DNA of 64,000 nucleotides from Nocardia jinanensis (GCF_014645735.1 NZ_BMMH01000014.1:62001-126000); one strand, 5' to 3'; positions 40,865-51,276 are shown, counted from the stretch's first letter. Notes: generated by a model not told the origin, from the sequence alone. Numbers and translations are program-made.

Positions 40865-40949
40865 TGGTGCGCGAGGGGGGACTTGAACCCCCACGTCCGT
40901 GGACACCAGAACCTAAATCTGGCGCGTCTGCCAATTTCGCCACTCGCGC
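40865..40949 (-). tRNA. tRNA-Leu (anticodon UAG)
   Basis: The minus strand folds into an 85-base tRNA including an encoded CCA. The acceptor stem GCGCGAG/CTCGCGC is perfect, and the anticodon stem CCAGA/TCTGG encloses TTTAGGT with anticodon TAG. There is a long variable arm typical of Leu tRNAs and a GTTCAAG T-loop. It decodes CTA, a rare codon in GC-rich genomes. Confidence 0.93.
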
Positions 40950-41067
40950 TTGGTGGTACGACCGTCCAAACTCTACCGGTCGCCCGCCGGATCGCGAAGA
41001 CGCGGGCGGGTGTTTCGTACTCGCCGGTAACCCCACCTGCGGTTATAACGATTCGATAACCACCAAT

Positions 41068-41223
41068 ATGAGGAGTGCTCACGTTTCGCGGAGGTAAGGA
41101 TCGCCCCTCACCAGCGGGTTCAAACATGAGGGAGGTTCACGTTTCTTCGGATTCTGGTACATGAGTGCATGAATACCCGCCGGTAGGCGGCGCACGGGCA
41201 GGGAAACGTGAGGATTCCCTCAT
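41068..41223. promoter_or_regulatory. three-copy 20-bp box upstream of fas
   Basis: The motif ATGAGG(G)A, 3-4 bases, TCACGTTTC occurs at 41068-41087 and 41126-41145 (direct) and at 41203-41223 (inverted). The TCACGTTTC core is exact in all three. The distances are 58 and about 77 bases. The motif covers the fas upstream region from 115 to 270 bases before the chosen start. Mycobacterial fas is controlled by FasR at repeated sites in its promoter, so these are candidate FasR operators. Confidence 0.72.
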
Positions 41224-41337
41224 GATTTTGTGCCATTCTCGCTGGGAGCAGGCCGACGGGTGTGGACCGCCCGCGGGCGGACTGGGAGCCGGGGAAGTCT
41301 CCGAAGACATGTCGCCACGAGAGAAAGTCGAAGCGTC

Positions 41338-44300
41338 TTGACGATCAACGAGAGCACTGCGTCCGGAGCCGGACACCAGGTGGATGTGGCCGCAGGCAGG
41401 AACGTGACCGAGACGAATCGCACGCCGTTGCTGGATCGGCTGCGGGAAGGAACCCCGTACGCGCTCGCGTTCGGCGGACAAGGCGCCAGCTGGCTGGGCG
41501 AACTGGCCGAGATCGGCCGTGACGCCGCCCTGGAGCCCGAACTCACCACCCTCGTGAACCAGGCGGCCACACTGCTGGAACCCGTCGCGGATCAGCTGCT
41601 GACGGTGCGTCCGGTGGGATTCGACCCCGTCGCCTGGATGCTGGAGGACGATCTCGCCGACGACGAGACCGAAACCTCGGACGCGCCGCCGGAGCGGGTG
41701 CTGCGTTCGGCGGCAGTATCGATGCCGGGTGTGCTGCTGACCCAGCTGGCGGCCTTGCGCGCGCTGCGATTGCAGGGACTGGACCCGGCCGAGATCGCAC
41801 CGGTCGCGGTGGTCGGCCATTCGCAGGGGCTGCTGGCGGCTGCCGCGGTGCGGGCGGCCGGAGAGCAGGACGCGGAGATTCTCGCGATCGCCCAGCTGGT
41901 CGGCGCCGCTGCCGGACTGGTCGCGCGGCGACGCGGGCTGATGCCGATCGGGGATCGGTCGTCGATGGTCGCGGTGTCCAACGTCGATCCCGAGGAACTG
42001 CGCGCCGTGCTCGCCGAGGTCTCGGCGGGCGTGGACCCGATGGTGGCCGCGGTGCTGTCGATCCGCAACGGCCGGCGCCGGATGGTCCTGTCCGGAACTC
42101 CCGACCAGCTGCGCCGCGTGCAGCAGCGCTGTGCGCAGCTGCACGCCGAGCAGGACCGGGAGCGTTCGGCCAAACAGCGCGGCGGGGCGGTGTTCGCGCC
42201 GGTCTTCGAGGATCTCGAGGTCGACGTCGCGTTCCACCACCCGGCGCTCACCGATACCGTCGAACTGGTCTCCGGCTGGGCCGGGCAGTGCGGGCTCGAT
42301 ACCGAACTCGCCGGGCAGCTGGCACGCGACATCCTGGTCGAGCCCGTCGACTGGGTCGCGACCGTCGATGACGTGGTGACCACCGGTGCCGAATGGATTC
42401 TGGACCTCGGCCCCGGCGACCTGCTCTCCCGAGTCAGCGGTAATTCGCTGAAGGGCACCGGTGTCGGCATCGTTGCGGCGGCCACCCGGGCCGGTCAGCG
42501 CCATCTGCTGACCCCTGGCGCCACCCCGGAGGTCGCGCGGCCGTGGACCGCGTTCGCGCCGCGCCCGGTGCGGCTGCCCAACGGCCGGATCGTGGTGGAG
42601 ACCGCGTTCACCAAGCTCACCGGGCGCTCGCCCGTTCTGCTGGCGGGGATGACCCCGACCACGGTGGACGCGAAGATCGTCGCGGCCGCGGCCAATGCCG
42701 GCCACTGGGCGGAATTGGCCGGTGGTGGCCAGGTGACCGAGCAGATCTTCGCCGACCGCGTGGCGGATCTGCAGGAACTGCTGCACCCGGGACGGCAGGT
42801 GCAGTTCAATTCGCTGTTCCTGGACCCGTACCTGTGGAAACTGCAGCTGGGGGGTAAGCGGCTGGTTCAGCGAGCACGCGCGGCGGGCGCTCCGTTCGAC
42901 GGTGTGATCGTCACCGCCGGTATCCCGGAGCTCGAGGAAGCCGTCGCGCTGATCGAGGAACTGACCGAGGCGGGGATCAGCCACGTCGCGTTCAAACCGG
43001 GCACGGTCGCGCAGATCCGCGCGGTGCTCCGGATCGCCGACGAGGTGCCCGACTACCCGGTGATCGTGCACATCGAGGGTGGTAGGGCCGGCGGGCACCA
43101 CTCCTGGGAGGACCTGGACGATCTCCTGCTCGAAACCTATGCCGAACTGCGCACCCACGGAAATGTCGTGGTCTGCGTCGGTGGCGGGATCGGGACCCCG
43201 GAGCGGGCCACCGAATACCTGACCGGCGCCTGGTCGGCGCCGCACGGTTACCCGGCCATGCCGCTCGACGGTGTGCTGGTGGGTACCGCGGCCATGGCCA
43301 CGCTGGAGGCCACGACCGCACCCGAGGTGAAACAGCTGCTGGTCGACACCCCCGGCACCCCGGACTGGGTGGGCGCGGGTACCGCGAACGGCGGAATGGC
43401 CTCGGGCCGCAGCCAGCTGGGCGCCGATATCCACGAGATCGACAATGCCGCCTCGCGGACCGGTCGCCTGCTCGACGAAGTGGCCGGGGACGCCGACGCG
43501 GTGGCCCAGCGCCGCACCGAGATCATCGCCGCGCTGAACGCGACCGCCAAGCCCTACTTCGGCGATGCCGCGACCATGACCTACCTCGCCTGGCTCGAAC
43601 GCTATGTGGACCTCGCGGTCGGACACGAACGCCGCCAGGATTTCGACTGCGGTACCGATCTCGGCGACGCGATCGCCGCGGCCACCCAGACGGTGTGGCT
43701 GGACATCAGCTGGCGGGACCGGTTCGCCGAGATGCTGCGCCGCGCCGAGGCCCGGCTCGCGCCGGCCGATCGCGGTGAGATCGAATCGCTGTTCCGCGAC
43801 GAGGATCTGGAAGATCCGGCCGCCGCACTCGCCGCTCTGAGCGAGCGCTACCCCTCGGCGGCGCAGACGGTGCTGCACCCCGCGGATGTGCCGTTCTTCG
43901 TCACCCTGTGCAAAACCCCGGGTAAGCCGGTCAACTTCGTGCCGGTGGTGGATCAGGACGTGCGCCGCTGGTGGCGTTCGGATTCGCTGTGGCAGGCCCA
44001 CGATCCGCGGTACTCCGCCGACCAGGTCTGCGTCATCCCGGGCACCGTCGCGGTCGCCGGGATCACCCGGGTGGACGAGCCGGTGGGCGAACTGCTGGAC
44101 CGCTTCGAGCAGGACACCGCCTACAAATTGGTCCGCGACGGTGTGACGCCCACGGCCGTCGACGCCCGCCGGGTCGCCGCGGTGACCAGCGGCCCGATCG
44201 ATGTGGTGCTGGCCGCGCCCGATGTGAACTGGTCGGGCCGGGCCACCGTGAACCCGGTGCACCGTCTCGGTGACCTGCACGAGTGGACGGTGGACGAGAA

Positions 44301-47300
44301 GGGTGCGGTGCACCCGCCGACCGGAGCCACCCTCGTCGAGACCGACGGGCCCGAGCCCGAGAACAACTACGTGGAACTCACCGTGCCGCTGTATGCGGGA
44401 CAGGCGGTGCGTATCCGCATCACGGTGCCGGTGACGGTGTACAACGGCGGCGCGCCGGTAGTGACCGAAGCCGATGCCGATGTGGCGATGTCCGCACTGC
44501 TGGGCGTGGCCGCCGGACAGGCGCTGCCCGAGGTGAAGGGCGCTGTCGCGCACCTCAATCTGGCCTGGACGCCGGATCTGGTCGCCGATCACGGCGGCGT
44601 CACCGGTGCCGGGCTGCCCGCGAATCTGAGCACCCTGGGCCGTACCGTGCCGGATGTGCTGGTGGGCGCCTGCTGGCCCGCGGTGTTCGCGGTACTCGGC
44701 GCGGCGCGCACGGAGTCCGACACCAGCGTGATCGAGGGCATGCTGGATCTGGTGCATCTCGACCACCGGATCGAGCTGCTGCGCGAACTCCCCGACGAGA
44801 CCAGCATTCTCGTGGTGCGCGCCGTTTCCGGTTCCGTGGTCGATACCGATCTCGGCCGGGTGGTCGAGGTGGAGGTCACGGTCGGTGAGATGCGCGACAA
44901 GGGCTTGGACGTGGTGCCGCTGGCCCGGCTGGCCGAACGGTTCGCCATCCGCGGCCGCACCGGCGCGGGTGAGTTGACCGATCCGCCGCGGGCCGCGGGG
45001 ACCGTGAGCGAGGACGCCACCGAGACACCGCGCCGCCGGCGCCGGGACGTCACCATGGTCGCCCCCCGGAGCATGGCCGCGTTCGCCTCGGTCTCCGGTG
45101 ACCACAACCCCATCCACACCAGCGATGCCGCGGCGAAGCTCGCCGGCCTGGGCAGTCCGATCGTGCACGGGATGTGGCTGTCGGCCGCCGCGCAGCACGC
45201 GGTGTCGGCGGTGGACCCGCAGGCGTCGGTGCCGGCGCGCACCCTGACCGCGTGGACCACCCGGTTCCTCGGGATGGTGCGGCCGGGTGCCGATATCGAT
45301 GTGCGGGTGGAACGGGTCGCTGTCGACGCGGGCGACGAGATCATCGAGGTCTCCTGCCGCGCCGGTGGTGATCTGGTGATGACCGCGACCGGTCGTACCG
45401 CCGCGCCGAAGACTGTCTACGCCTTCCCGGGCCAGGGCATTCAGCGCAAGGGTATGGGCCTGGACGCGCGATCGCGGTCCAAGGCGGCCAAGGCCATCTG
45501 GGATCGGGCCGATAAGCACACCCGGGAAGCCCTGGGCTTCTCCATCCTGGCCGTGGTGCGCGACAACCCGACCTATCTGAAGGCGCGCGGGGTCGAACAC
45601 CGGCACCCGGACGGCGTCCTGCACCTGACCCAGTTCACCCAGGTCGCTATGGCGACCCTCGGTGTCGCGCAGGTCGCGGAGCTCCGCGAAGCCGGTGCGT
45701 TCGTGGAGGGTTCACTGCTGGCCGGGCATTCGGTCGGTGAATACAACGCGCTGGCCGCCGTGGCCGGGGTACTTCCGCTCGAGGCCGTCCTCGAGGTGGT
45801 CTTCCAGCGTGGTTCGGCCATGCACGAGCTGGTCCCGCGTGATGCGCAGGGCCGCAGCGACTACCGGATGGCCGCGATCCGTCCCTCGCAGATCGGGCTG
45901 CCCGACGACGAGGTGATCGGTTTCGTCTCCGGCGTCGGCGCGCAGACCGGTGAATTCCTGGAAGTGGTGAACCTGAACCTGCGGGGTTCGCAGTACGCCA
46001 TCGCGGGCACCGTCGCCGGTCTGGAAGCGCTGGAGGACGAGATCGAGCGCCGCCGGGCGGAATTCGGCGGTAAGCGGGCCTTCATTCTGGTACCGGGTAT
46101 CGATGTCCCGTTCCATTCGACCGTGCTGCGCAAGGGCGTTCCGGAGTTCCGGGGCAAACTCGAGCAGTTGCTGCCCGAGGAACTGCAGCCGGAGGTCCTG
46201 GTCGGGCGCTATATCCCGAACCTCGTGCCGAGACTGTTCTCGCTGGAGCGCGAATTCGTCGCCGAGATCGCCGATCTGGTTCCCTCCGAACCGCTGGCCG
46301 CCGTACTCGCCGATTTCGACTCCTGGGCGCAGCGCCCGAGCGAACTGTGCCGTGTGGTGTTGATCGAACTGCTGGCCTGGCAGTTCGCCAGCCCGGTGCG
46401 CTGGATCGAAACCCAGGATCTGCTGTTCGGCGATCTGGATGTGGAACGTTTCGTGGAGGTCGGTCTGGGTGCCACCCCGACCGTGGCGAACCTGGCGAGC
46501 CAGACCCTGAAGTTGCCCGATTTCGCCACCGCCACGGTGGAAGTGCTCAATATCGAGCGCGAGGCGGCGGTGGTGTACTCCACCGATACCGATCCGGCTC
46601 CGGTGGACGAACCCGAGGAGGAGGTCGCCGCGGCGCCCGCGGCCGCTCCGGCCGCCGCATCCGCGGCTCCGGCTCCCGTCGCGACCGGCGGGCCGCGGCC
46701 CGATGACCTCACCTTCACCGCGGCCGACGCGACCCGGGTGCTGATCGCGCTGTGGACCAAACTCCGGATCGACCAGATCGGTCCGGTGGACACGATCGAG
46801 GGTCTCTGCGACGGGGTGTCCTCGCGGCGTAACCAGCTGCTGGTCGACCTCGGCTCGGAACTGTCGCTGGGTGCGATCGACGGAGCGGCGGACGCCGATA
46901 TGGGCGCCCTCTCGGCGACCGTGGAACGTCTCGCCCGGACCTACAAGCCGTTCGGTTCGGTGCTCAGCGATGCGATCAACGACCATCTCCGCAAGGTGTT
47001 CGGACCGTCCGGGAAGCGGCCGGCCGCGATCGCCGAACGCGTGAAGAAGGTCTGGGAACTGGGTGAGGGCTGGGCCAGCCACATCACCGCCGAGGTCTCG
47101 CTCGGTACCCGCGAGGGCACCAGCGTGCGCGGCGGCGACCTGGGCGGTCTCGTCTCCGGTGCGCTCACCGACGGTGCGTCCGTGGATGCCGCGATCGACG
47201 CCGCCGTACAGGCGGTGGCGGCACGGCGCGGGGTGGCGGTATCGCTGCCCTCGGCCGGTGGGTCCGGCGGCGGCACCGTGGACGCCGCGGCGCTCGGCGA

Positions 47301-50300
47301 GTTCACCGAGCAGATCACCGGTAAGGACGGTGTGCTGGCTTCGGCTGCTCGCCTGGTGCTGGAACAGCTCGGATTGAGCGAGCAGAGCTCCGCCCCGGAG
47401 GCCACCGAGGACGGTCTCGTCGATCTGGTGTCCGCGGAGCTGGGCTCGGACTGGCCGCGGCTGGTCGCACCGGCGTTCGACGCGCGCAAGGCGGTGCTCA
47501 TCGACGACCGGTGGGCCACCGCGCGTGAGGATCTGGCCCGGCTGTGGCTGGGCGAGGACGCCGTGAGCGCACAGCTGCCGGTCACCGGTTTCGCCGGTGC
47601 CGGTGCAGCGGTCGCCGCGCAGGCCGACTGGTGGCGGCAGCGGGCGGTGCACGAAGCGCGTTCGGTGCTCGCCGGTCACTACGAGCGGATCGCCGAGGCC
47701 GCGCGCGACAGCGCCGAAGCCGGGGAATGGTCCGCGGAGATCGCGGTGATCACCGGCGCGAGCAAGGGTTCCATCGCCGCCGCGCTCGCCGGGCGGCTGC
47801 TCGGCGGCGGCGCGACCGTGGTGGTCACCACCTCACGCCTGGACGACACCCGGCTCGGCTTCTACCGCGACCTCTACCGCGCGAACGCCCGGCACGGTGC
47901 CGCGCTGTGGGTGGTGCCGGCGAATATGGCCTCCTACACCGATATCGACGCCCTGATCGACTGGGTCGGTACCGAGCAGGTGGACAATGCCGGTGGTGCC
48001 AAGATCAAGACCAAGGACGCGCTGACCCCCACCCTGCTGCTGCCGTTCGCGGCGCCGCGGGTCTCCGGTTACCTCTCCGACGCGGGTGCCCGCGCGGAGA
48101 TGGAGATGCGGGTGCTGCTGTGGTCGGTCGAGCGGCTGATCGGTGGCCTGTCCACCCTGGGCGCAGACCACGATGTCGACGCGAAACTGCATGTGGTGCT
48201 GCCGGGTTCGCCCAACCGCGGTCTGTTCGGCGGTGACGGCGCCTACGGTGAGGCCAAGGCCGCGCTGGACGCGGTGGTCGCCAAATGGCGGGCCGAGAAG
48301 TCGTGGTCGAGCCGGGTCACCCTGGTGCACGCGCTGATCGGCTGGGTCCGGGGCACCGGGCTCATGGGCCACAACGATCCCATGGTCGACGCCGTCGAAC
48401 AGGCCGGTGTGCAGACCTGGTCCACCGACGAGATCGCCGATGAACTGCTGAAATGGGCGACCGAGCAGGCCCGCGAGGCCACTGCTACCACTCCGGCGCA
48501 GATCGACCTCACCGGCGGACTGGCCGATGCCGACCTGGATCTGGCCGCCCTGGCGAAGCAGACCCAGGAGGCCGCGGAAGCCGCGGAAGCCGAGGTGGCC
48601 GATGAGTCGGGCGCGCCGCGGATCTCCGCGCTGCCCGCCCCACCGGCCCTGACCTCGGCACTGCCTGTACCCGAATGGGGCGCGGTGACCGCCGATCTCA
48701 CCGATATGGTCGTGATCGTCGGCGCCGGTGAGCTCGGACCGTACGGGTCCGCGCGGACCCGGTTCGAGATGGAGGTCTCCGACGAACTGTCGGCCGGCGG
48801 CGTGCTGGAACTGGCCTGGACCACCGGCATGGTGACCTGGGAGAACGATCCCAAGCCGGGCTGGTACGACACCGAATCCGGTGACCTGGTACCGGAACAC
48901 GAACTGGCCGAGCGATACCACGACGCTGTGGTCGAGCGGTGCGGTATCCGCCGCTACGCCGACGACGGTGCCATGGTCGACAACACCAGCCCGCTGATGA
49001 CCTCGGTGTTCCTGGACCAGGATCTGTCGTTCACGGTCGGCGGCGAAGCCGAGGCGCGTGCCTTCTACGCGGCGGGCCCGGAGCACACGGTCATCACCCC
49101 GGTCGCCGATTCCGGCGACTGGACCGTGACCCGTAAAGCCGGCACCGAGATCCGGGTGCCGCGCCGGGCGGCGCTGTCGCGGACGGTCGGTGGTCAGATC
49201 CCGACCGGCTGGGATCCCACCGTCTGGGGTATCTCCGCGGATATGGCGTCCTCGATCGACCGGGTCGCGCTGTGGAACATCGCCTGCACCGTGGACGCGT
49301 TCGTCGGATCCGGTTTCAGCCCTTCGGAGCTGATGAGCTGGGTGCATCCGAGCCTGGTGGCCAACACCCAGGGCACCGGTATGGGCGGGATGTCGTCGAT
49401 GCGGTCGCTCTACGTCGACAATCTGCTCGGCGAACCGCGGCCCAACGACATCCTGCAGGAAGCGCTGCCGAATGTGGCGCTGGCCCATGTCGTGCAGTCC
49501 TACGTCGGCAGCTACGGCGCCATGGTGCATCCGGTCGCGGCCTGCGCCACCGCCGCGGTGTCGGTGGAAGAAGGCGTCGACAAGATCAAGCTCGGTAAGG
49601 CCGAGGTGGTCGTGGCCGGTGGCTTCGACGATCTGGGTATCGAGGGCATCGTCGGCTTCGGCGATATGTCGGCCACCGCGGATTCGGCGGCCATGAGCGC
49701 CAAGGGCATCGGCGACCGCTACTTCTCCCGGGCCAACGACCGCCGTCGCGGCGGATTCGTGGAATCGCAGGGCGGTGGCACCGTGCTGCTGGCTCGTGGT
49801 GACGTGGCGCTGGAACTGGGTCTGCCGGTGCTCGGTGTGGTCGCCTACGCGCAGTCCTTCGCCGACGGCGTGCACACCTCCATCCCGGCCCCCGGCCTGG
49901 GTGCCCTCGGTGCGGGCCGGGGCGGCCGGGAATCCCGGTTCGCCGCGGAACTGCGCAAGCTCGGTGTCGGCGCGGACGATATCGCGGTGATCTCCAAGCA
50001 CGACACCTCCACCGCGGCCAACGATCCGAACGAGTCCGAACTGCACGAGCGACTGGCCGCGGCCATCGGCCGGTCGGCGGGCGCACCGCTGTTCGTGGTC
50101 TCGCAGAAGAGCCTCACCGGGCATGCCAAGGGTGGTGCCGCCGCGTTCCAGCTGATCGGCCTGTGCCAGGTGCTGGAAAACGGTGTGGTGCCGCCGAACC
50201 GGAGCCTGGACTGCGTGGACGAGAAGATGGCGGAGTACCCGCATCTGGTCTGGGTGCGCGAGGCGCTGCGCTTCGGCGACCGGTTCCCGCTCAAGGCCGG

Positions 50301-50676
50301 TCTGGTCACCTCTCTCGGCTTCGGCCATGTCTCCGGCCTGCTCGCGATCGTGCATCCCGAGGCGTTCGTCCAGGCGATCGAACCGGATCGGCGTGCGGAG
50401 TACCAGCGCCGGGCGCAGGAGCGGTTGCTCGCGGGCCGGCAGCGGATAGTCGAGGCGATGTGCGGTGGCGCGGCGCTCTACGAGCGTCCGGCCGACCGGC
50501 GCTTCGGCGGCGACGGCACTCCGGCGGCGCGGGTACGCGGTCTCGAGGCCGATATGCTGCTGTCCGAAGATGCCCGGCTCGGTGCCGGCGGGGTCTACCA
50601 GGTCGGTGGAGCCGGTTGTGAGACCGGACAGTTCGCCGGTGGCGGTTCCGATGCCGACGACGCCGGCACACCGTAG
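41338..50676 (+). CDS. fas: type I fatty acid synthase, single multifunctional chain
   Basis: This protein of about 3,112 residues makes C16-C26 acyl-CoA de novo, feeding membrane lipids and mycolic acids. Domains follow the fungal/mycobacterial order: acetyltransferase (GHSQG, Ser162), FMN enoyl reductase (LLAGMTPTTVDAKIV, about 430), hot-dog dehydratase (SGDHNPIHTSD, about 1254), malonyl/palmitoyl transferase (GHSVGEY, Ser1465), an Ala/Pro linker near 1755, carrier domain (GVSSRRNQ, Ser1828), ketoreductase (ITGASKGSIAAALAG, about 2137) and ketosynthase (VAACATAA, Cys2736, with KHDTSTAANDP and GHAKGGAAAFQ). I start it at TTG 41338 (MTINESTA); a longer in-frame reading to 41230 runs through the promoter repeats. 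acpS follows after 11 bases. Confidence 0.95.
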   Translation: MTINESTASGAGHQVDVAAGRNVTETNRTPLLDRLREGTPYALAFGGQGASWLGELAEIGRDAALEPELTTLVNQAATLLEPVADQLLTVRPVGFDPVAWMLEDDLADDETETSDAPPERVLRSAAVSMPGVLLTQLAALRALRLQGLDPAEIAPVAVVGHSQGLLAAAAVRAAGEQDAEILAIAQLVGAAAGLVARRRGLMPIGDRSSMVAVSNVDPEELRAVLAEVSAGVDPMVAAVLSIRNGRRRMVLSGTPDQLRRVQQRCAQLHAEQDRERSAKQRGGAVFAPVFEDLEVDVAFHHPALTDTVELVSGWAGQCGLDTELAGQLARDILVEPVDWVATVDDVVTTGAEWILDLGPGDLLSRVSGNSLKGTGVGIVAAATRAGQRHLLTPGATPEVARPWTAFAPRPVRLPNGRIVVETAFTKLTGRSPVLLAGMTPTTVDAKIVAAAANAGHWAELAGGGQVTEQIFADRVADLQELLHPGRQVQFNSLFLDPYLWKLQLGGKRLVQRARAAGAPFDGVIVTAGIPELEEAVALIEELTEAGISHVAFKPGTVAQIRAVLRIADEVPDYPVIVHIEGGRAGGHHSWEDLDDLLLETYAELRTHGNVVVCVGGGIGTPERATEYLTGAWSAPHGYPAMPLDGVLVGTAAMATLEATTAPEVKQLLVDTPGTPDWVGAGTANGGMASGRSQLGADIHEIDNAASRTGRLLDEVAGDADAVAQRRTEIIAALNATAKPYFGDAATMTYLAWLERYVDLAVGHERRQDFDCGTDLGDAIAAATQTVWLDISWRDRFAEMLRRAEARLAPADRGEIESLFRDEDLEDPAAALAALSERYPSAAQTVLHPADVPFFVTLCKTPGKPVNFVPVVDQDVRRWWRSDSLWQAHDPRYSADQVCVIPGTVAVAGITRVDEPVGELLDRFEQDTAYKLVRDGVTPTAVDARRVAAVTSGPIDVVLAAPDVNWSGRATVNPVHRLGDLHEWTVDEKGAVHPPTGATLVETDGPEPENNYVELTVPLYAGQAVRIRITVPVTVYNGGAPVVTEADADVAMSALLGVAAGQALPEVKGAVAHLNLAWTPDLVADHGGVTGAGLPANLSTLGRTVPDVLVGACWPAVFAVLGAARTESDTSVIEGMLDLVHLDHRIELLRELPDETSILVVRAVSGSVVDTDLGRVVEVEVTVGEMRDKGLDVVPLARLAERFAIRGRTGAGELTDPPRAAGTVSEDATETPRRRRRDVTMVAPRSMAAFASVSGDHNPIHTSDAAAKLAGLGSPIVHGMWLSAAAQHAVSAVDPQASVPARTLTAWTTRFLGMVRPGADIDVRVERVAVDAGDEIIEVSCRAGGDLVMTATGRTAAPKTVYAFPGQGIQRKGMGLDARSRSKAAKAIWDRADKHTREALGFSILAVVRDNPTYLKARGVEHRHPDGVLHLTQFTQVAMATLGVAQVAELREAGAFVEGSLLAGHSVGEYNALAAVAGVLPLEAVLEVVFQRGSAMHELVPRDAQGRSDYRMAAIRPSQIGLPDDEVIGFVSGVGAQTGEFLEVVNLNLRGSQYAIAGTVAGLEALEDEIERRRAEFGGKRAFILVPGIDVPFHSTVLRKGVPEFRGKLEQLLPEELQPEVLVGRYIPNLVPRLFSLEREFVAEIADLVPSEPLAAVLADFDSWAQRPSELCRVVLIELLAWQFASPVRWIETQDLLFGDLDVERFVEVGLGATPTVANLASQTLKLPDFATATVEVLNIEREAAVVYSTDTDPAPVDEPEEEVAAAPAAAPAAASAAPAPVATGGPRPDDLTFTAADATRVLIALWTKLRIDQIGPVDTIEGLCDGVSSRRNQLLVDLGSELSLGAIDGAADADMGALSATVERLARTYKPFGSVLSDAINDHLRKVFGPSGKRPAAIAERVKKVWELGEGWASHITAEVSLGTREGTSVRGGDLGGLVSGALTDGASVDAAIDAAVQAVAARRGVAVSLPSAGGSGGGTVDAAALGEFTEQITGKDGVLASAARLVLEQLGLSEQSSAPEATEDGLVDLVSAELGSDWPRLVAPAFDARKAVLIDDRWATAREDLARLWLGEDAVSAQLPVTGFAGAGAAVAAQADWWRQRAVHEARSVLAGHYERIAEAARDSAEAGEWSAEIAVITGASKGSIAAALAGRLLGGGATVVVTTSRLDDTRLGFYRDLYRANARHGAALWVVPANMASYTDIDALIDWVGTEQVDNAGGAKIKTKDALTPTLLLPFAAPRVSGYLSDAGARAEMEMRVLLWSVERLIGGLSTLGADHDVDAKLHVVLPGSPNRGLFGGDGAYGEAKAALDAVVAKWRAEKSWSSRVTLVHALIGWVRGTGLMGHNDPMVDAVEQAGVQTWSTDEIADELLKWATEQAREATATTPAQIDLTGGLADADLDLAALAKQTQEAAEAAEAEVADESGAPRISALPAPPALTSALPVPEWGAVTADLTDMVVIVGAGELGPYGSARTRFEMEVSDELSAGGVLELAWTTGMVTWENDPKPGWYDTESGDLVPEHELAERYHDAVVERCGIRRYADDGAMVDNTSPLMTSVFLDQDLSFTVGGEAEARAFYAAGPEHTVITPVADSGDWTVTRKAGTEIRVPRRAALSRTVGGQIPTGWDPTVWGISADMASSIDRVALWNIACTVDAFVGSGFSPSELMSWVHPSLVANTQGTGMGGMSSMRSLYVDNLLGEPRPNDILQEALPNVALAHVVQSYVGSYGAMVHPVAACATAAVSVEEGVDKIKLGKAEVVVAGGFDDLGIEGIVGFGDMSATADSAAMSAKGIGDRYFSRANDRRRGGFVESQGGGTVLLARGDVALELGLPVLGVVAYAQSFADGVHTSIPAPGLGALGAGRGGRESRFAAELRKLGVGADDIAVISKHDTSTAANDPNESELHERLAAAIGRSAGAPLFVVSQKSLTGHAKGGAAAFQLIGLCQVLENGVVPPNRSLDCVDEKMAEYPHLVWVREALRFGDRFPLKAGLVTSLGFGHVSGLLAIVHPEAFVQAIEPDRRAEYQRRAQERLLAGRQRIVEAMCGGAALYERPADRRFGGDGTPAARVRGLEADMLLSEDARLGAGGVYQVGGAGCETGQFAGGGSDADDAGTP

Positions 50677-50687
50677 GCTGCGCGACT

Positions 50688-51125
50688 GTGACCATCCTCG
50701 GAATCGGCTTGGACCTGGTGACCATCTCCGAGTTCGCCGAACAGCTGGACCGTGCCGGAACGACCATGCTCAGGGAGAGTTTCACCGCCGGTGAGCGGCG
50801 GTACTGCCAGAGCAAGGCCACCGATCCGGCTCGTAGTTACGCGGCGCGGTGGGCGGCGAAGGAGGCGGTGCTCAAAGCCTGGGCATCGTCGCGCTTCGCC
50901 CGCCGACCGCAGATCGGGGACAACCCGTACCCGCTGATCGAGGTCGTCAACGACGCCTGGGGCCGGCCGAGCATCAAACTGCACGGCCTGGCCGCGGAGT
51001 TCCTGCCGCGGGTGCGGGTGCATCTGTCGCTCACCCACGACGGCGATACAGCGGCCGCGATGGTGGTACTGGAAGACCCGGGCGAACTGGCCGACCTGAT
51101 CGAGGGACGGTCACCGGAGAGCTGA
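50688..51125 (+). CDS. acpS: holo-[acyl-carrier-protein] synthase
   Basis: The 145-residue phosphopantetheinyl transferase starts at GTG 50688, eleven bases after fas. It transfers 4'-phosphopantetheine from CoA to the carrier Ser of FAS-I. The family motifs are GIGLDLVTISEF with the metal-binding Asp, RWAAKEAVLKAW with the Glu/Lys pair, and HLSLTHDGDTAAAMVVLE. The tight spacing indicates cotranscription with fas, the same pairing as in M. tuberculosis. Confidence 0.95.
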   Translation: MTILGIGLDLVTISEFAEQLDRAGTTMLRESFTAGERRYCQSKATDPARSYAARWAAKEAVLKAWASSRFARRPQIGDNPYPLIEVVNDAWGRPSIKLHGLAAEFLPRVRVHLSLTHDGDTAAAMVVLEDPGELADLIEGRSPES

Positions 51126-51156
51126 GTGAGAAAAGGAAGCGCCCGGAGCGCGATTT

Positions 51157-51266
51157 GAACTGCTCCCCAGAAGTTGGACCGAGACATTCAGTTCCGACTT
51201 TCGGGGAGCAGTTCTGTGAGGAAGACGAGTCCGCTGTCCGAGGATCAGCGGGTCGCTGCGATCGTC
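51157..51266 (+). mobile_element. IS3-family end remnant with truncated orfA
   Basis: GAACTGCTCCCC (51157-51168) and GGGGAGCAGTTC (51203-51214) are a perfect 12-bp inverted repeat, and the sequence CCCCAGAAGTTGGACC is typical of IS3-family ends. GTG 51216 opens MRKTSPLSEDQRVAAIVR, resembling the N-terminus of an IS3-type OrfA, which loses character after about 18 codons where the Nudix gene begins. The remainder of the element is gone. Confidence 0.65.
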
Positions 51267-51276
51267 AGATCATCGC

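Noticed and set aside
41230..41337. Longer fas start at 41230
   Set aside because: The extension is basic and Gly/Arg-rich, begins just after the third promoter box and lacks a ribosome-binding site. MTINEST at 41338 fits the family start better.
41137..45624. A 1,495-codon open frame antisense to fas
   Set aside because: It mirrors fas codon structure, is rich in His/Arg/Gly, and has no recognisable domains. It is a GC-driven shadow.
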